64,000 bases of DNA from Candidatus Avelusimicrobium cornigerorum (GTDB lineage: Bacteria; Elusimicrobiota; Elusimicrobia; Elusimicrobiales; Elusimicrobiaceae): assembly GCA_002309715.1 (NCBI GenBank), contig DBXW01000005.1, positions 62,001 to 126,000 on the forward strand. Reading direction: 5' to 3'. Positions 1-8,435 of the stretch are shown here, piece by piece. The position numbers were made by a program, and so were the translations under genes. Numbering within the stretch: the first letter of the stretch is position 1; each line of letters begins with the position of its first letter. Under the pieces are notes generated by a model that worked only from the letters and a program-made list of their open reading frames with translations, was not told the DNA's origin and did not search any database.

Positions 1-758
1 CCCACACGAATTAAATAAGCGGCAATGGTTTGAGGTGTTTTGGAGAAAAAATCAGGCGGTGTAACAGAGGCAATAATATAATCGGCACCCATTTTTTTTA
101 CCGACTCTACCGGTAGGTAATCTACCACGGCCCCATCTACCAAATTGCGGTGGCGGTATTCTACCGGAGAAAATACGCCCGGCAAATTCATACTCGCGCG
201 TACGGCAATAGCCAACGGACCGGAATTAAAAACCACCCGTTCGCCGGTTTTTACATCCATTGCCGCGCAGGAAAACGGAATTTTCAAATCTTCAAATTGG
301 ATATCGCCTAATTGTTGGTGAAAGAAGTTTGTTAAGTTAGCCGAAGAAGGCAATTTTTTAGCAAACAAAAACCGCCATAAACCTACTACATTTAAATCGG
401 GAGTAATACTGCGCATGGAAAGATGGGAGCCGATTTCCCACAATTTTTCGGGAGCAATACCACCGGCATATAGGGCACCGACAACCGCCCCCATAGACGT
501 GCCGGAAATCATATCTATCGGTACCCCGGCATTGGAGAGAATTTCTAATGTGCCCACGTGGGCAAACCCGCGTATGCCGCCGGCCGAAAGCGCCAGCCCG
601 ATTTTAGGGCGCTCATCTGCCGGACGCTTGATAAAATTTTGCCACAAAAAATCACGTAAAATAGCATCATCCGTTTGGGCGGATAACGCAGCAACATCCC
701 CGGTAATGCACGCAAGTAGCCCCAGTAAGGCGCCTGCGCGCAAAAGCAATTTTCTCAT
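1..758 (-). CDS. Patatin-like phospholipase, RssA/YlbK type (3' end beyond the window)
   Basis: This is a serine lipid acyl hydrolase of the patatin family, probably acting on phospholipids at the envelope. Translating the minus strand from ATG 758 stays open to the left edge (252 residues visible), so the C-terminus is missing. The patatin signatures are present: the oxyanion loop GGIRG at residues 60-64, the nucleophile elbow GTSMG with Ser88, and the dyad Asp in DGA at about 208. The first ~28 residues look like a signal peptide or membrane anchor. The start has an AGGA ribosome site and overlaps the stop of the upstream TolC-like gene in an ATGA arrangement, so translation is probably coupled. 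The family is certain; the substrate is not known. Confidence 0.9.
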   Translation of the reverse strand, partial: MRKLLLRAGALLGLLACITGDVAALSAQTDDAILRDFLWQNFIKRPADERPKIGLALSAGGIRGFAHVGTLEILSNAGVPIDMISGTSMGAVVGALYAGGIAPEKLWEIGSHLSMRSITPDLNVVGLWRFLFAKKLPSSANLTNFFHQQLGDIQFEDLKIPFSCAAMDVKTGERVVFNSGPLAIAVRASMNLPGVFSPVEYRHRNLVDGAVVDYLPVESVKKMGADYIIASVTPPDFFSKTPQTIAAYLIRV

Positions 759-2053
759 TGTAAATCCTGCCCGACGGCCCAATCTAATTTTGCTTTTGTA
801 ATCAAATTTTGCCGTACCGCATCCAAATACTCTTGTGCGGTTTGTGTATAGGCTAGTAAGGCTTCTAATGCGGCGGCATTATGAGCGGTACCTGCTTTTT
901 CAAAAAGTCCGGCAAGCCGGTTAAACTGTGCTTGACGTATAAGAACTTCTTCTTGCCAAAAGCGCATTTCTTCAAAACTGCGGGCTACTTCTACGCGGAT
1001 TTTATCTTCTATGTTCGCGCGTCGCAAAGCACTCTTTTTTTGTTCGGCCTTCTTTTGAGCAATTTGAGATGAAACGTTGTAGGGTAGCGGCAAGCGCATA
1101 GCCAAAGAAACTTGTTTATTGGTATCTTCCAACGTATCTGTGCCGAGTTGTTCGTAAGAGGCATTTAAAATAATGTCCGGATAGCGTTTGGAAAGTGCCA
1201 GATCCAAGGAAATGGTGTCTAGTTCCAAGGCGTAAATGGCGGATTTTAATTCCGGACGATATTCCAACGCTCGTAAATTCAGTTGGGGTAAATCCCACGT
1301 AACATACACGGGGGAGAAATCCCCGGTGATGGAAAAGTCGGCGTTGAGTTCTTTGTTTAGGCTCACCAACATCGCCAACCGTGCTTGTGCTAATTGATTG
1401 ACGGCGGCGTGATGTTTGTTTTGCAGTTGGGCCAGCAGGCTTTGCGTGTAGATTTGCGTCCAAACATCACCGGCAGCGGTTGGGCGCTTGCCGGCCGCTT
1501 TTTGCCAAATGTTTTGTAAGAGCGCTTCGTACTGTTGCGCAAATAACAAGTTGTAAAATGATTGCTTAATATCCAGGATGACGGCATTTTTGACCGCTTC
1601 ATAGCGGCTTTGGGCTTGCTTTAAATTAGCGCGTGCGATTTTAAGCGTGTTTCGGATGCGCCCGCCGGAGTAAAGATATTGGGTGGCCGTTACCCCTACT
1701 CCGAAAAATTGATCGTGATGATCGTTTAGTTCCGGGCCGGGTAAAAAACGGTGCGCTACCGATTCGGACAAAACCATCGGATAATCCAAATCATACAACG
1801 TGGCAGTGCCTTCTAATGCAAATTGCGGCAGAAATAAGAATTTGGCTTCGTTGACTTTTTGTTCCGCCACGGTAATTTCTTGACGGGCGGTCAAAAATTC
1901 CGAATTATTTTCCAAGCCCAAACGGATGGCGTTTTCCAGCGATAAATTATCGTTAATCAGGCTGGAGAATTTTAAACCGTACTCTTTTTGAGCATGTATG
2001 GGTAGCGTAGCCCAAAAGAGTACACCTAGCAAGATGTATATTTTTTTCATCAT
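755..2053 (-). CDS. TolC-family outer-membrane efflux protein
   Basis: A 432-residue protein with an N-terminal signal peptide ending near HA|QKEYG, followed by the repeated helical pattern of the outer membrane efflux protein family: NAIRLGLENN near the start, then YLYSGGRIRNTLKIA and a second LRALEYRPELKSA half. TolC proteins form trimeric channels that pair with inner-membrane exporters, but no exporter or adaptor gene lies beside it here. It begins with ATGATG overlapping the HAMP gene stop by four bases and ends overlapping the patatin start, so it sits in the middle of an envelope operon. Length is within the family range. Cargo is unknown. Confidence 0.88.
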   Translation of the reverse strand: MMKKIYILLGVLFWATLPIHAQKEYGLKFSSLINDNLSLENAIRLGLENNSEFLTARQEITVAEQKVNEAKFLFLPQFALEGTATLYDLDYPMVLSESVAHRFLPGPELNDHHDQFFGVGVTATQYLYSGGRIRNTLKIARANLKQAQSRYEAVKNAVILDIKQSFYNLLFAQQYEALLQNIWQKAAGKRPTAAGDVWTQIYTQSLLAQLQNKHHAAVNQLAQARLAMLVSLNKELNADFSITGDFSPVYVTWDLPQLNLRALEYRPELKSAIYALELDTISLDLALSKRYPDIILNASYEQLGTDTLEDTNKQVSLAMRLPLPYNVSSQIAQKKAEQKKSALRRANIEDKIRVEVARSFEEMRFWQEEVLIRQAQFNRLAGLFEKAGTAHNAAALEALLAYTQTAQEYLDAVRQNLITKAKLDWAVGQDLQ

Positions 2054-2505
2054 AATTTAGTTGTTTTGTTTTTATTGATTTCCGCTTCTACGCGGTCCAT
2101 CATGGCATTGAAATCATTTTGTAGATCTATAAATTGATCCCCTTGGCGCAAGTGTACCCGTTGGGAAAAATCACCTTGGGCGATGGCTTTGCAGACTTGT
2201 TCAAAGCGGTACACCGGGCCGGCCATTTTGTGGGACAAAAAGGCGGAAATAACCACTACAAAGAGTAAATAAATAGCAATTTTGTAAAAGAAACTGGCCG
2301 CAATAGGAATAAACTCATCGTATAGCGGTTGCATAAGCACGGGATACGTATCAAACAAATCACTTAATGTGGCAGTTAGTTCAAAAGTCATAATGGCTAA
2401 TCCGCACAGTACGCTTAAAATGATAAGTACCATATAGCGCAGTTGCAACCCTTTTTTAATAAAAATCGTATTACGGCGAGTAGAAGGTTTAGTAGGGGTG
2501 TTCAT
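2050..2505 (-). CDS. Small two-helix membrane protein with a solo HAMP domain
   Basis: A 151-residue protein with two membrane segments (about residues 24-46 and 70-92) separated by a short extracytoplasmic loop, then a HAMP-like stretch at about 93-145 containing MAGPVYRFEQVCKAIAQGDF and a second amphipathic helix. There is no histidine kinase, chemoreceptor or cyclase output domain: the protein stops right after HAMP. Start is set by AGGAG nine bases upstream. It is embedded between a beta-barrel gene and a TolC-like gene with a four-base overlap to the latter. HAMP domains relay conformational signals; what this one relays to is unknown. Confidence 0.8.
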   Translation of the reverse strand: MNTPTKPSTRRNTIFIKKGLQLRYMVLIILSVLCGLAIMTFELTATLSDLFDTYPVLMQPLYDEFIPIAASFFYKIAIYLLFVVVISAFLSHKMAGPVYRFEQVCKAIAQGDFSQRVHLRQGDQFIDLQNDFNAMMDRVEAEINKNKTTKL

Positions 2506-2513
2506 AAAGTCTC

Positions 2514-3242
2514 CTAAAAATTTGTTACATAACGGATTTGTACCACACGTTCGCTTTCACTACCGCGGCCAATACGGCGTACCGCGCCGTCTAAAGCCAA
2601 CGAGGGGTGCAAGTAAAAACGTATCCCGGCGTTTGCGCGGGAGTCGCGGATATTGCGTACGCCGTCCCATTCGCCGAGTAAGCCGATTTGATCGGTCACG
2701 CGGTAGAAAAGTCCGGCAAAACCGTATACTCTGTTTATTTCAAAATCGGATAAATTGGCCCCGGCCGAAGCAATTAACCCGGGCACAAATATCTCCCGCG
2801 AGAACGTTATATACCCGCCTTTGCGGTCATCCAAATATTTTTTAGTACGGGTATAGTGGCGTTTTTTGTCGTATCCGTAACCATAACGGCGTCCGTCGTA
2901 ACCGATTGCAATAGCGGGCATATATAAATTACCATCATACACTTTCCACTTGGCTTGAAAATCAGGGTTGAGCACGCGCACGTGCGAAGAAGAGCCAATC
3001 AGTTCATGTATGGCTAGCGAAACGCCTAAATTGATGCGCGGATAAACGCCGAAATCAATCGTTTCCATAAACGTGCCATGGGCATAAGCACGGCCTAAAA
3101 AAGAGGCCTCGTATCGGTCCAAAACTTCGGCAGAAGGAACGTCTAAAATGGCAGTTTCCAGAGCGATGGGATCTTCGCTATCGGCGTGCAAAACCAACGG
3201 AACGAGTAAACAAAAAATCAATAGCAGAAATTTATTTTTCAT
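2514..3242 (-). CDS. Outer-membrane beta-barrel protein, YjbH-like
   Basis: A 242-residue exported protein. The start MKNKFLLL at 3242 is preferred over an upstream in-frame start because it has a signal peptide (cleavage near LHA|DSED) and an AGGAG site. The mature part alternates hydrophobic and polar residues, has repeated Gly/Tyr-rich strands and ends in a C-terminal aromatic residue (VTNF), as outer-membrane barrels do. The pattern VPSAEVLDRYE, FGVYPRINLGVS, YMPAIAIGYDG and NAGIRFYLHPSLALD resembles YjbH-type porin-like domains linked to exopolysaccharide in other bacteria. This assignment is from memory of the family and is moderate. Confidence 0.65.
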   Translation of the reverse strand: MKNKFLLLIFCLLVPLVLHADSEDPIALETAILDVPSAEVLDRYEASFLGRAYAHGTFMETIDFGVYPRINLGVSLAIHELIGSSSHVRVLNPDFQAKWKVYDGNLYMPAIAIGYDGRRYGYGYDKKRHYTRTKKYLDDRKGGYITFSREIFVPGLIASAGANLSDFEINRVYGFAGLFYRVTDQIGLLGEWDGVRNIRDSRANAGIRFYLHPSLALDGAVRRIGRGSESERVVQIRYVTNF

Positions 3243-3252
3243 ACGCTCTCCT

Positions 3253-3807
3253 TTAGTGTATAAAAGTGCGCACATCTTTAATTTCCGGCATAACGATATA
3301 GCGTGCGTTATGCGTGTAAACCCCTTCGCGGGAAGGATTGAAATCGTGCGCGTCGCGCGGGAAAGACATATCTACAATGCCTTTATCCATGCGGGAAGTG
3401 TTGACCACAATGCCGACGTTCCAACGGTCGGTTTTTTCTCGGTTAAATGGTTCTTTGGGGTTCCAATAGTTGCGTAAAAGCACCGTACCGCGCGGTAATT
3501 CTCCCGTGCTGAGCGGTTCCGTTTTTACGATGACGTGGGTGGTCCAAATAGTTTTGCCTTTGCACGGGCCGTTGGCAAATTTAATTTTGTAGTTGGGGTT
3601 ATCGTTGGCCGGCCTTTTGAGCAACGTAGCCAGTGAATAGGAAACATAGGGCTTGCCTACATTTTCACACGCGGCAAAAACATATCTTCCTAAAAATTGT
3701 TCAAAATCTTCGTAATCGCTTATGCGGTTGTAAGGGGACTTGTTGGAATGGCAACCGGCTAGCAACATCAAGACACCTAATGCCAAAAAGATAATATTTT
3801 TTTTCAT
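3253..3807 (-). CDS. Lipoprotein of unknown function
   Basis: A 184-residue lipoprotein. The chosen start at 3807 gives a signal sequence with the lipobox LLAGC and is preceded by AGGAG nine bases upstream; a longer in-frame start 51 bases upstream would spoil the signal peptide. The mature protein is polar, with two Cys in the first half (near CENVGK and GPCKGK) and no domain I recognise. It is the first gene of the run leading into the barrel, HAMP and TolC-like genes, ten bases before the barrel gene start, so an envelope role is likely. Confidence 0.7.
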   Translation of the reverse strand: MKKNIIFLALGVLMLLAGCHSNKSPYNRISDYEDFEQFLGRYVFAACENVGKPYVSYSLATLLKRPANDNPNYKIKFANGPCKGKTIWTTHVIVKTEPLSTGELPRGTVLLRNYWNPKEPFNREKTDRWNVGIVVNTSRMDKGIVDMSFPRDAHDFNPSREGVYTHNARYIVMPEIKDVRTFIH

Positions 3808-3907
3808 ACACAAAACTCCTGTTTTGGGGCCAAAGCACCGTATAAAACCACTATACAAATTATACCCATTTTTTTGGGGAAAATAAACCCAAAAGATAAG
3901 TTAGACT

Positions 3908-3944
3908 TAAAAAAACCCCCGCGGATTAGGGCGGGGGGTTTTAT
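3908..3944 (-). terminator. Intrinsic terminator of the 3962-5974 gene
   Basis: On the minus strand the stem AACCCCCCGCC pairs imperfectly with GCGGGGGTT, followed by a T tract. It lies directly after the stop of the upstream minus-strand gene. Confidence 0.8.
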
Positions 3945-3961
3945 ATGAAAACGAATTTCTT

Positions 3962-5974
3962 TTATTTCTTCTCGGTTTTTCCGAATGGATTTTGGAAATT
4001 TTGTTTTTCTGCTTCCAGTTGGGCATTCAATCCTTCCGCTATCGGCGTGACGACATTCTCTACCGTTGTTTGGGCCGCATTTTTCTGGATTTTTTCATTT
4101 ATTTTTCCCTGTGTTTCCACATTAGCGATTATGTCATCGGTCAGTAGTGTTCCGTGCTCGGCTACGCCCATCCCATCGCGGCCGGATAAAACGCGATTGT
4201 TCTGCGTGCCGTAATAGACAGGCGTATTATATCCGTCTTGGCCGTTGGTTTCCAAAAAGTGCAAAGCGTCTGCCGCGTTAGAAAAATACATTACTTGATC
4301 GGATAGCGCGCCTTCGGTTTGTTGGGCGGCTTGCCGGATTTGTTGCGACCATTGGGCCATATCTTGCCCGGTATAAACGACATAAGCCGTGGATGCTTTT
4401 TCGGCATTTTCTCTAATTTGCTTTTTTTCTTCTTCGGTAGCATTAGGTTTTGCGGCTACTTGGGCATCTACGAATGCTTTTTTGAGTTGGTCAAATTTTT
4501 TCAACGGATCTCCCTCAAATTTGACTATGCCGGCAGCGTCAATACCGTTAATTAACTTTTGGGTTTCTTCCGATTGTTGGGCATTGGCCACCCAATAACA
4601 ATTGCCGTCGCAACTACTGTTTTCCAACATCCAACGATACATATTGTAGGTGGCTAATTCTTTTTGGTATTTTTCCTGCATTTCTTTTTGATAATTGGCT
4701 TCTTTTTCGGTAGTTGCTTGGACTCCGGGGTTAGAAAGGTCCATGGGTTTTTCTAATTTTTTTAACGAATTCTTATCGGCCACGCTTAAGATGGGTGTCA
4801 AGGCCGCCGCATTTTGCCCTAATTTTAGATGCGTAATTTGTTCAAAACGTTCGCGATTGGCTTTTTGGAGTGCGGCTAATTCTTCTTGAGTCGGTTCCGG
4901 ACACATCCCTTCGTCTACAATCCCCTTACGCAAGTCGCAATCACCCGTTTGCGGCAAAACGTCTTGAGGTGTATTACCGCCGCTACGGCTGAGCAAATCT
5001 TGGCGCATCGTATTTATTTTAAGTTGGTTATATTCATTTTCCTTATCTTGTACGGCTTGTTGCCAATCTTGCGCGTGTTGGGAAGAAGGAGTATTCCCAT
5101 CGGGATATAAAGAATCGGCCACCATTTCTGCGGCTTCGCGGGCAAACCGCGGGGAACTGACCAAATCGGTCAAACGAGGCGGACGGTTGAAGTTTAGGTT
5201 GCTAAAAGAAGGATTGCCGAAAGCCGTATTTACATCTTGGGCGCGGTTAAATTGTTGCGCTTGTTTAGCACGGTTGCGGTCTAATCCGGAAGATTCCCCT
5301 ATCTTGCGTGCGGAGGCTAATGCTCCGTCGGCTTGCAAGGCTCCCGAAGAGGCGGCTGTTTCTAAACCGAATAAGCGTTTAATCGGCTTAAATAAACTGG
5401 CCAATTTAGATTCGGGCACTTCGGCTGTCTGCTTGACGCGCATGGTAGGAGAAAAACGGGCCAACCGTTCTTGCTTTACCAAACGGTCATAGGGATTTTC
5501 TTTTACGCTGATTTCGTGTATGCCCGATTGGGAAGTTTCCGGCGTGCGTTGGCGGATGAGCACCCAATCCCCTTCTTCATTTTGCATAAAATATTCAGCA
5601 TTGGCCTCGTCGGGGTTTTGCCCGGCTGCCGGGGCCGGAGCAGGCTCTTGGGGGGGATTCCCTTCGTAGCCGGCGGCATAAAGGGCCGTGTCCACACTAT
5701 TGTCAGAGAACGCTTGATTAGTACCGCTTTGCACCAGTTGCCCGGCTGCGGCAGCAGAACGGGGTTGCGCTTTGGATTTTCCGGTGAAAAAACGGGCAAT
5801 TCTGCCAACAATATCGGTAAGCGGATTAGAAGTAAAAATCTGTGGGGAAGAAGCCTTTTGCCCTTCTTGGGTTGCTGTTTGTTGTAAAGACGGCGGTTCC
5901 AAAAAAGGTAACAATAAAAAGACAAATAACGCAATACCGCCTGTGAGTAAAGCATATTTTGCAAACTTTTTCAT
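3962..5974 (-). CDS. Large membrane-anchored protein of unknown function
   Basis: A 670-residue protein not recognised as any family. ATG 5974 is chosen over a GTG six bases upstream because AAGGAG overlaps that GTG and stands five bases before the ATG. One membrane anchor covers roughly residues 6-26; the rest is a long extracytoplasmic part rich in Gln, Ala, Asn and charged residues. It contains low-complexity Pro/Ala/Gln segments, two Cys clusters (GDCDL with EGMCPEP near the middle, and SSCDGNCYW later), and predicted coiled-coil in the C-terminal third. It has its own terminator and no operon partner. Probably a lineage-specific envelope protein. Confidence 0.75.
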   Translation of the reverse strand: MKKFAKYALLTGGIALFVFLLLPFLEPPSLQQTATQEGQKASSPQIFTSNPLTDIVGRIARFFTGKSKAQPRSAAAAGQLVQSGTNQAFSDNSVDTALYAAGYEGNPPQEPAPAPAAGQNPDEANAEYFMQNEEGDWVLIRQRTPETSQSGIHEISVKENPYDRLVKQERLARFSPTMRVKQTAEVPESKLASLFKPIKRLFGLETAASSGALQADGALASARKIGESSGLDRNRAKQAQQFNRAQDVNTAFGNPSFSNLNFNRPPRLTDLVSSPRFAREAAEMVADSLYPDGNTPSSQHAQDWQQAVQDKENEYNQLKINTMRQDLLSRSGGNTPQDVLPQTGDCDLRKGIVDEGMCPEPTQEELAALQKANRERFEQITHLKLGQNAAALTPILSVADKNSLKKLEKPMDLSNPGVQATTEKEANYQKEMQEKYQKELATYNMYRWMLENSSCDGNCYWVANAQQSEETQKLINGIDAAGIVKFEGDPLKKFDQLKKAFVDAQVAAKPNATEEEKKQIRENAEKASTAYVVYTGQDMAQWSQQIRQAAQQTEGALSDQVMYFSNAADALHFLETNGQDGYNTPVYYGTQNNRVLSGRDGMGVAEHGTLLTDDIIANVETQGKINEKIQKNAAQTTVENVVTPIAEGLNAQLEAEKQNFQNPFGKTEKK

Positions 5975-6070
5975 AAGCACTCCTTAATCGGCAAAAGTAT
6001 CTGTTTTCGTGTTGCCGTTAAAAGTATTTAAGAATAGTTTATTTGTTTTGGAAGGATTTTTCAAGGGAGA

Positions 6071-6103
6071 TTAAGCCCTAGTGCTTGCTAGGTCTTTTGA
6101 CCC
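6071..6103 (-). repeat. Hairpin repeat element, copy A
   Basis: Read on the minus strand this 33-base element is GGGTCAAAAGACCTAG, a six-base spacer, then CTAGGGCTTAA. It matches copy B at 8350-8382 except in the spacer and one stem position. It encodes the last residues and the stop codon of the protease gene. Confidence 0.7.
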
Positions 6104-6865
6104 AGAACGTTGAAAAATACGCTGCAAGATTTCCCACGATTTTTTAATGTGGCGTACGAAGGCATTTTCCGGTTCTGCCTTTGTGGCGGCGGCTAACCGG
6201 GCACGTTCTTCGGCTGTAGGAGGAAGAGCGTATCCGGCAGCCGTTACGAGTTGGCGTAAATAATCGGAAGGAACGGCAAAGTTTAAATTTTGGTTATTTT
6301 CGCCGGGATAACTGGCAAACGCAACGGAAATCACTTTTCCTTCCCGGTTAAATACGGGGCTTCCGCTGGAACTGGGGGAAATCGGTGCGCTGATTTGGTG
6401 CCAAATGACGCCGTTGGCTTTGCGGCGCACCTGGCTGATAAGACCGGATGAAACGGTATTTTGTAACCGGCGCGGATTACCGATGACGGTAATACTTTCC
6501 CCGGGCTGTACGTTGTCGGAAGACGCTACTTCCACAGTGGGTAAATTTTGGGCTTGTATTTTAAGTAACGATAAATCTACCATATTCGCATTGGCTACAA
6601 TTTTAGCCTCACCGGAAACGGTCCCGTCGTTAAAAGTGATATTGATAAAAAGGGAATTGTCGCTGACGTGCCGGCTGGTGGCAATCAGCCCGTCGGGCGT
6701 GATGACAAAGCCGGTGCCGGTGAACGTAGAGCCGTCATCTTTGAGTACGTTAATTGCCACGACGGCCGGTGAATTTTCGCGCACAATGCGAACGCGCGAT
6801 GTTTCCGCGTTTGCAGCCAGGGGAAATCCTGCCAGTATTAAAATAGCCAGCCATCTTTTATACAT
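6071..6865 (-). CDS. Trypsin-like serine protease, DegP/HtrA-type catalytic domain without PDZ
   Basis: A 264-residue exported protease. The start at 6865 gives a clean signal peptide (ending near NA|ETSR); a -10 hexamer ends six bases before this ATG, so the mRNA may be leaderless. Catalytic residues are visible: His66 in TSRHV, Asp97 in MVDLSLL and Ser167 in SSSGSP, where the usual GNSGGP is replaced. There is no PDZ domain, unlike classical DegP; instead a short charged helix follows. The last codons and the stop lie inside a repeated hairpin element (6071-6103). The target is unknown; a role in envelope protein quality control is inferred. Confidence 0.85.
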   Translation of the reverse strand: MYKRWLAILILAGFPLAANAETSRVRIVRENSPAVVAINVLKDDGSTFTGTGFVITPDGLIATSRHVSDNSLFINITFNDGTVSGEAKIVANANMVDLSLLKIQAQNLPTVEVASSDNVQPGESITVIGNPRRLQNTVSSGLISQVRRKANGVIWHQISAPISPSSSGSPVFNREGKVISVAFASYPGENNQNLNFAVPSDYLRQLVTAAGYALPPTAEERARLAAATKAEPENAFVRHIKKSWEILQRIFQRSGSKDLASTRA

Positions 6866-6871
6866 ACCTTG

Positions 6872-6877
6872 ATTATA
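6872..6877 (-). promoter_or_regulatory. -10 element of the protease gene, leaderless arrangement
   Basis: TATAAT on the minus strand ends six bases before the ATG at 6865. A transcript starting at the normal distance would begin at the start codon. Confidence 0.55.
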
Positions 6878-6894
6878 TAATAATGTAAAGCCGA

Positions 6895-6923
6895 TTGAAA
6901 TAAACGCGGATAAATTGTACACT
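6895..6923 (+). promoter_or_regulatory. greA promoter with an overlapping palindrome
   Basis: TTGAAA (6895-6900), 17 bases, TACACT (6918-6923). The 12-base perfect palindrome CACTAATTAGTG at 6920-6931 overlaps the -10 and the expected start site and could be an operator. Confidence 0.6.
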
Positions 6924-6948
6924 AATTAGTGATAAAGGAGTAAGTATT

Positions 6949-7419
6949 ATGGAACAGTTTTATATGAGTCGTAAAAAATACGAAGCGCTTGTTAATGAAT
7001 TAAAAGATCTGCAAGATTTGAAAGCCCAATTATCTAATGAAATCGGGGAAGCGGCCGCACAAGGAGATTTAAAAGAAAATGCCGAATACCATGCCGCTAA
7101 AGAAAAACAAGCCGAAACGTTGATTCGCATACAAGAATTGGAAAGCCGTCTGCGTAATGCACAAATTACCGATGACTTAAATGTGGATAAAACCAAGGCC
7201 CGTATTGGTGCGACGGTTACTATCAAAGATTTAGAGGCGGATATAGAGTTTACCTATACGCTGGTAGGTTCGGTGGAATCTAACCCGGAAAAAGGCCTAT
7301 TGTCGGTTAAATCACCTTTGGCCAACGGTGTGCTTGGGCACGCGCAAGGCGACGAGTTTGAAGCGCAACTGCCGCGGGGACCGAAAAAATATAAATTGAT
7401 TAAATTGGAATATAAATAG
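6949..7419 (+). CDS. greA: Transcription elongation factor GreA
   Basis: A 156-residue GreA. The N-terminal coiled coil carries the family signature GDLKENAEYHAAKE with the acidic tip residues that enter the RNA polymerase secondary channel and stimulate cleavage of backtracked RNA. The C-terminal FKBP-like domain includes GLLSVKSPLANGVLG. Length matches the family (about 158). It has a promoter at 6895-6923, an AAGGAG site and a strong terminator, so it is a single-gene unit divergent from the protease gene. Confidence 0.97.
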   Translation: MEQFYMSRKKYEALVNELKDLQDLKAQLSNEIGEAAAQGDLKENAEYHAAKEKQAETLIRIQELESRLRNAQITDDLNVDKTKARIGATVTIKDLEADIEFTYTLVGSVESNPEKGLLSVKSPLANGVLGHAQGDEFEAQLPRGPKKYKLIKLEYK

Positions 7420-7436
7420 TATCGCTTGTATGTAAA

Positions 7437-7470
7437 ACAGGGAGCAGATTGTTTCTGCTCCCTGTTTTTT
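7437..7470 (+). terminator. greA terminator
   Basis: Perfect 11-base stem ACAGGGAGCAG / CTGCTCCCTGT with a seven-base loop, followed by a T tract. Confidence 0.93.
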
Positions 7471-7489
7471 ACTGTAGTAAAAGATTCGG

Positions 7490-8314
7490 TTATTTGTTCC
7501 ACAAGTCTAAAATGGCCTGATGTTCTATTTCCAATTCCGGGATACCGGCGGCGGCTTCCGTATCTTGTAAGAACCAGACCGTTCGGATATACAAGTTCCG
7601 TTCCCACGGATCTTGGGTTTGCCCGGGGCAGTGGCCGCGTTCTTGAATAAAACTTTCCAATTCTTCCCGCAATTGTCTCATCAACCCTAATCGTTTTTCG
7701 GTTTCCATTTTCATCGTAATTTCTTTTAAATTTTTAATGGCCTGTTCCGTATTTTCGTTGCGCAGAGACAGCGCACGGCGTTCCGCTTCAATACCGGGGA
7801 TTCGGTCTAACCGGTGCGGATGGTCCAGTAAGAAACCCACGGTAGGATTGGATTCATTTAAGTGGAAATAATTGGTTAATGATTCTTTGATGGCTTTGGG
7901 ATCTTGCAAACTTTTAATCTTTTTGATAAAAGTGTTTCCCAATTGGTCCATTTCGGCTTCTTCGGAAACGGCTTTGAGAATTGCTTGATGTTGGGAAGAA
8001 AAATCGGCTTTCATCTGTTCTAATTCTTGCACAAACTTTTGGGCCTTTTTAATGTTTTGTTTTACCGAGTGAACGGCATCTATAACGGTGGGGGTGGCAT
8101 AGGAAGACATAAATTTGGCCGTTTTGGCTCCTTGCGTCATTAGTTGGGTTTCACGCACGGTTTGGGAAACGGCTTGGTTGAGTTCTCCCTTAGTAATTTT
8201 GCTTAATCCTTCACTTATTCCTTTCATCTTTCCTTGCGCGTAAGCGGGCGCAGCGATAAAACCAAGTAAAACGGTGAGACAAAAAATTTGTTTGATAAGT
8301 GTATGTGTTTTCAT
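7490..8314 (-). CDS. Exported alpha-helical protein of unknown function
   Basis: A 274-residue protein with a signal peptide ending near AYA|QGKM and then an almost entirely helical, charged sequence; residues ~60-130 and ~180-225 look coiled-coil. A short tryptophan-containing C-terminal segment follows, with a single Cys in ERGHCPGQ. No family recognised. The start has AAGGG four bases upstream. It is a single gene between greA and the GH57 terminator; hairpin element copy B lies 36 bases upstream of its start. Confidence 0.72.
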   Translation of the reverse strand: MKTHTLIKQIFCLTVLLGFIAAPAYAQGKMKGISEGLSKITKGELNQAVSQTVRETQLMTQGAKTAKFMSSYATPTVIDAVHSVKQNIKKAQKFVQELEQMKADFSSQHQAILKAVSEEAEMDQLGNTFIKKIKSLQDPKAIKESLTNYFHLNESNPTVGFLLDHPHRLDRIPGIEAERRALSLRNENTEQAIKNLKEITMKMETEKRLGLMRQLREELESFIQERGHCPGQTQDPWERNLYIRTVWFLQDTEAAAGIPELEIEHQAILDLWNK

Positions 8315-8349
8315 ACCCTTAATTTATCTCTTTTACGAGTGAAAAACAA

Positions 8350-8382
8350 GGGTCAAAAGACCTAGGCGTCTCTAGGTCTTAA
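8350..8382 (+). repeat. Hairpin repeat element, copy B
   Basis: GGGTCAAAAGACCTAG, spacer GCGTCT, then CTAGGTCTTAA. AAGACCTAG (8357-8365) and CTAGGTCTT (8372-8380) form a perfect nine-base stem; GGTC-AAAA-GACC can form a competing small hairpin using the same GACC. Confidence 0.75.
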
Positions 8383-8386
8383 GGGT

Positions 8387-8417
8387 AAAAAAAGCCCCGC
8401 GTTTTTGAACGCGGGGC
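8387..8417 (-). terminator. Terminator of the DUF4912-GH57 operon
   Basis: Ten-base stem GCCCCGCGTT / AACGCGGGGC with a four-base loop; the minus-strand transcript then runs into seven U. Confidence 0.93.
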
Positions 8418-8435
8418 AAACAAACATATCAAGAA

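Noticed and set aside
5503..5964. Frame of 153 codons on the minus strand within the 670-residue gene
   Set aside because: It is a shifted frame of the larger gene, which has a signal anchor, a good ribosome site and its own terminator.
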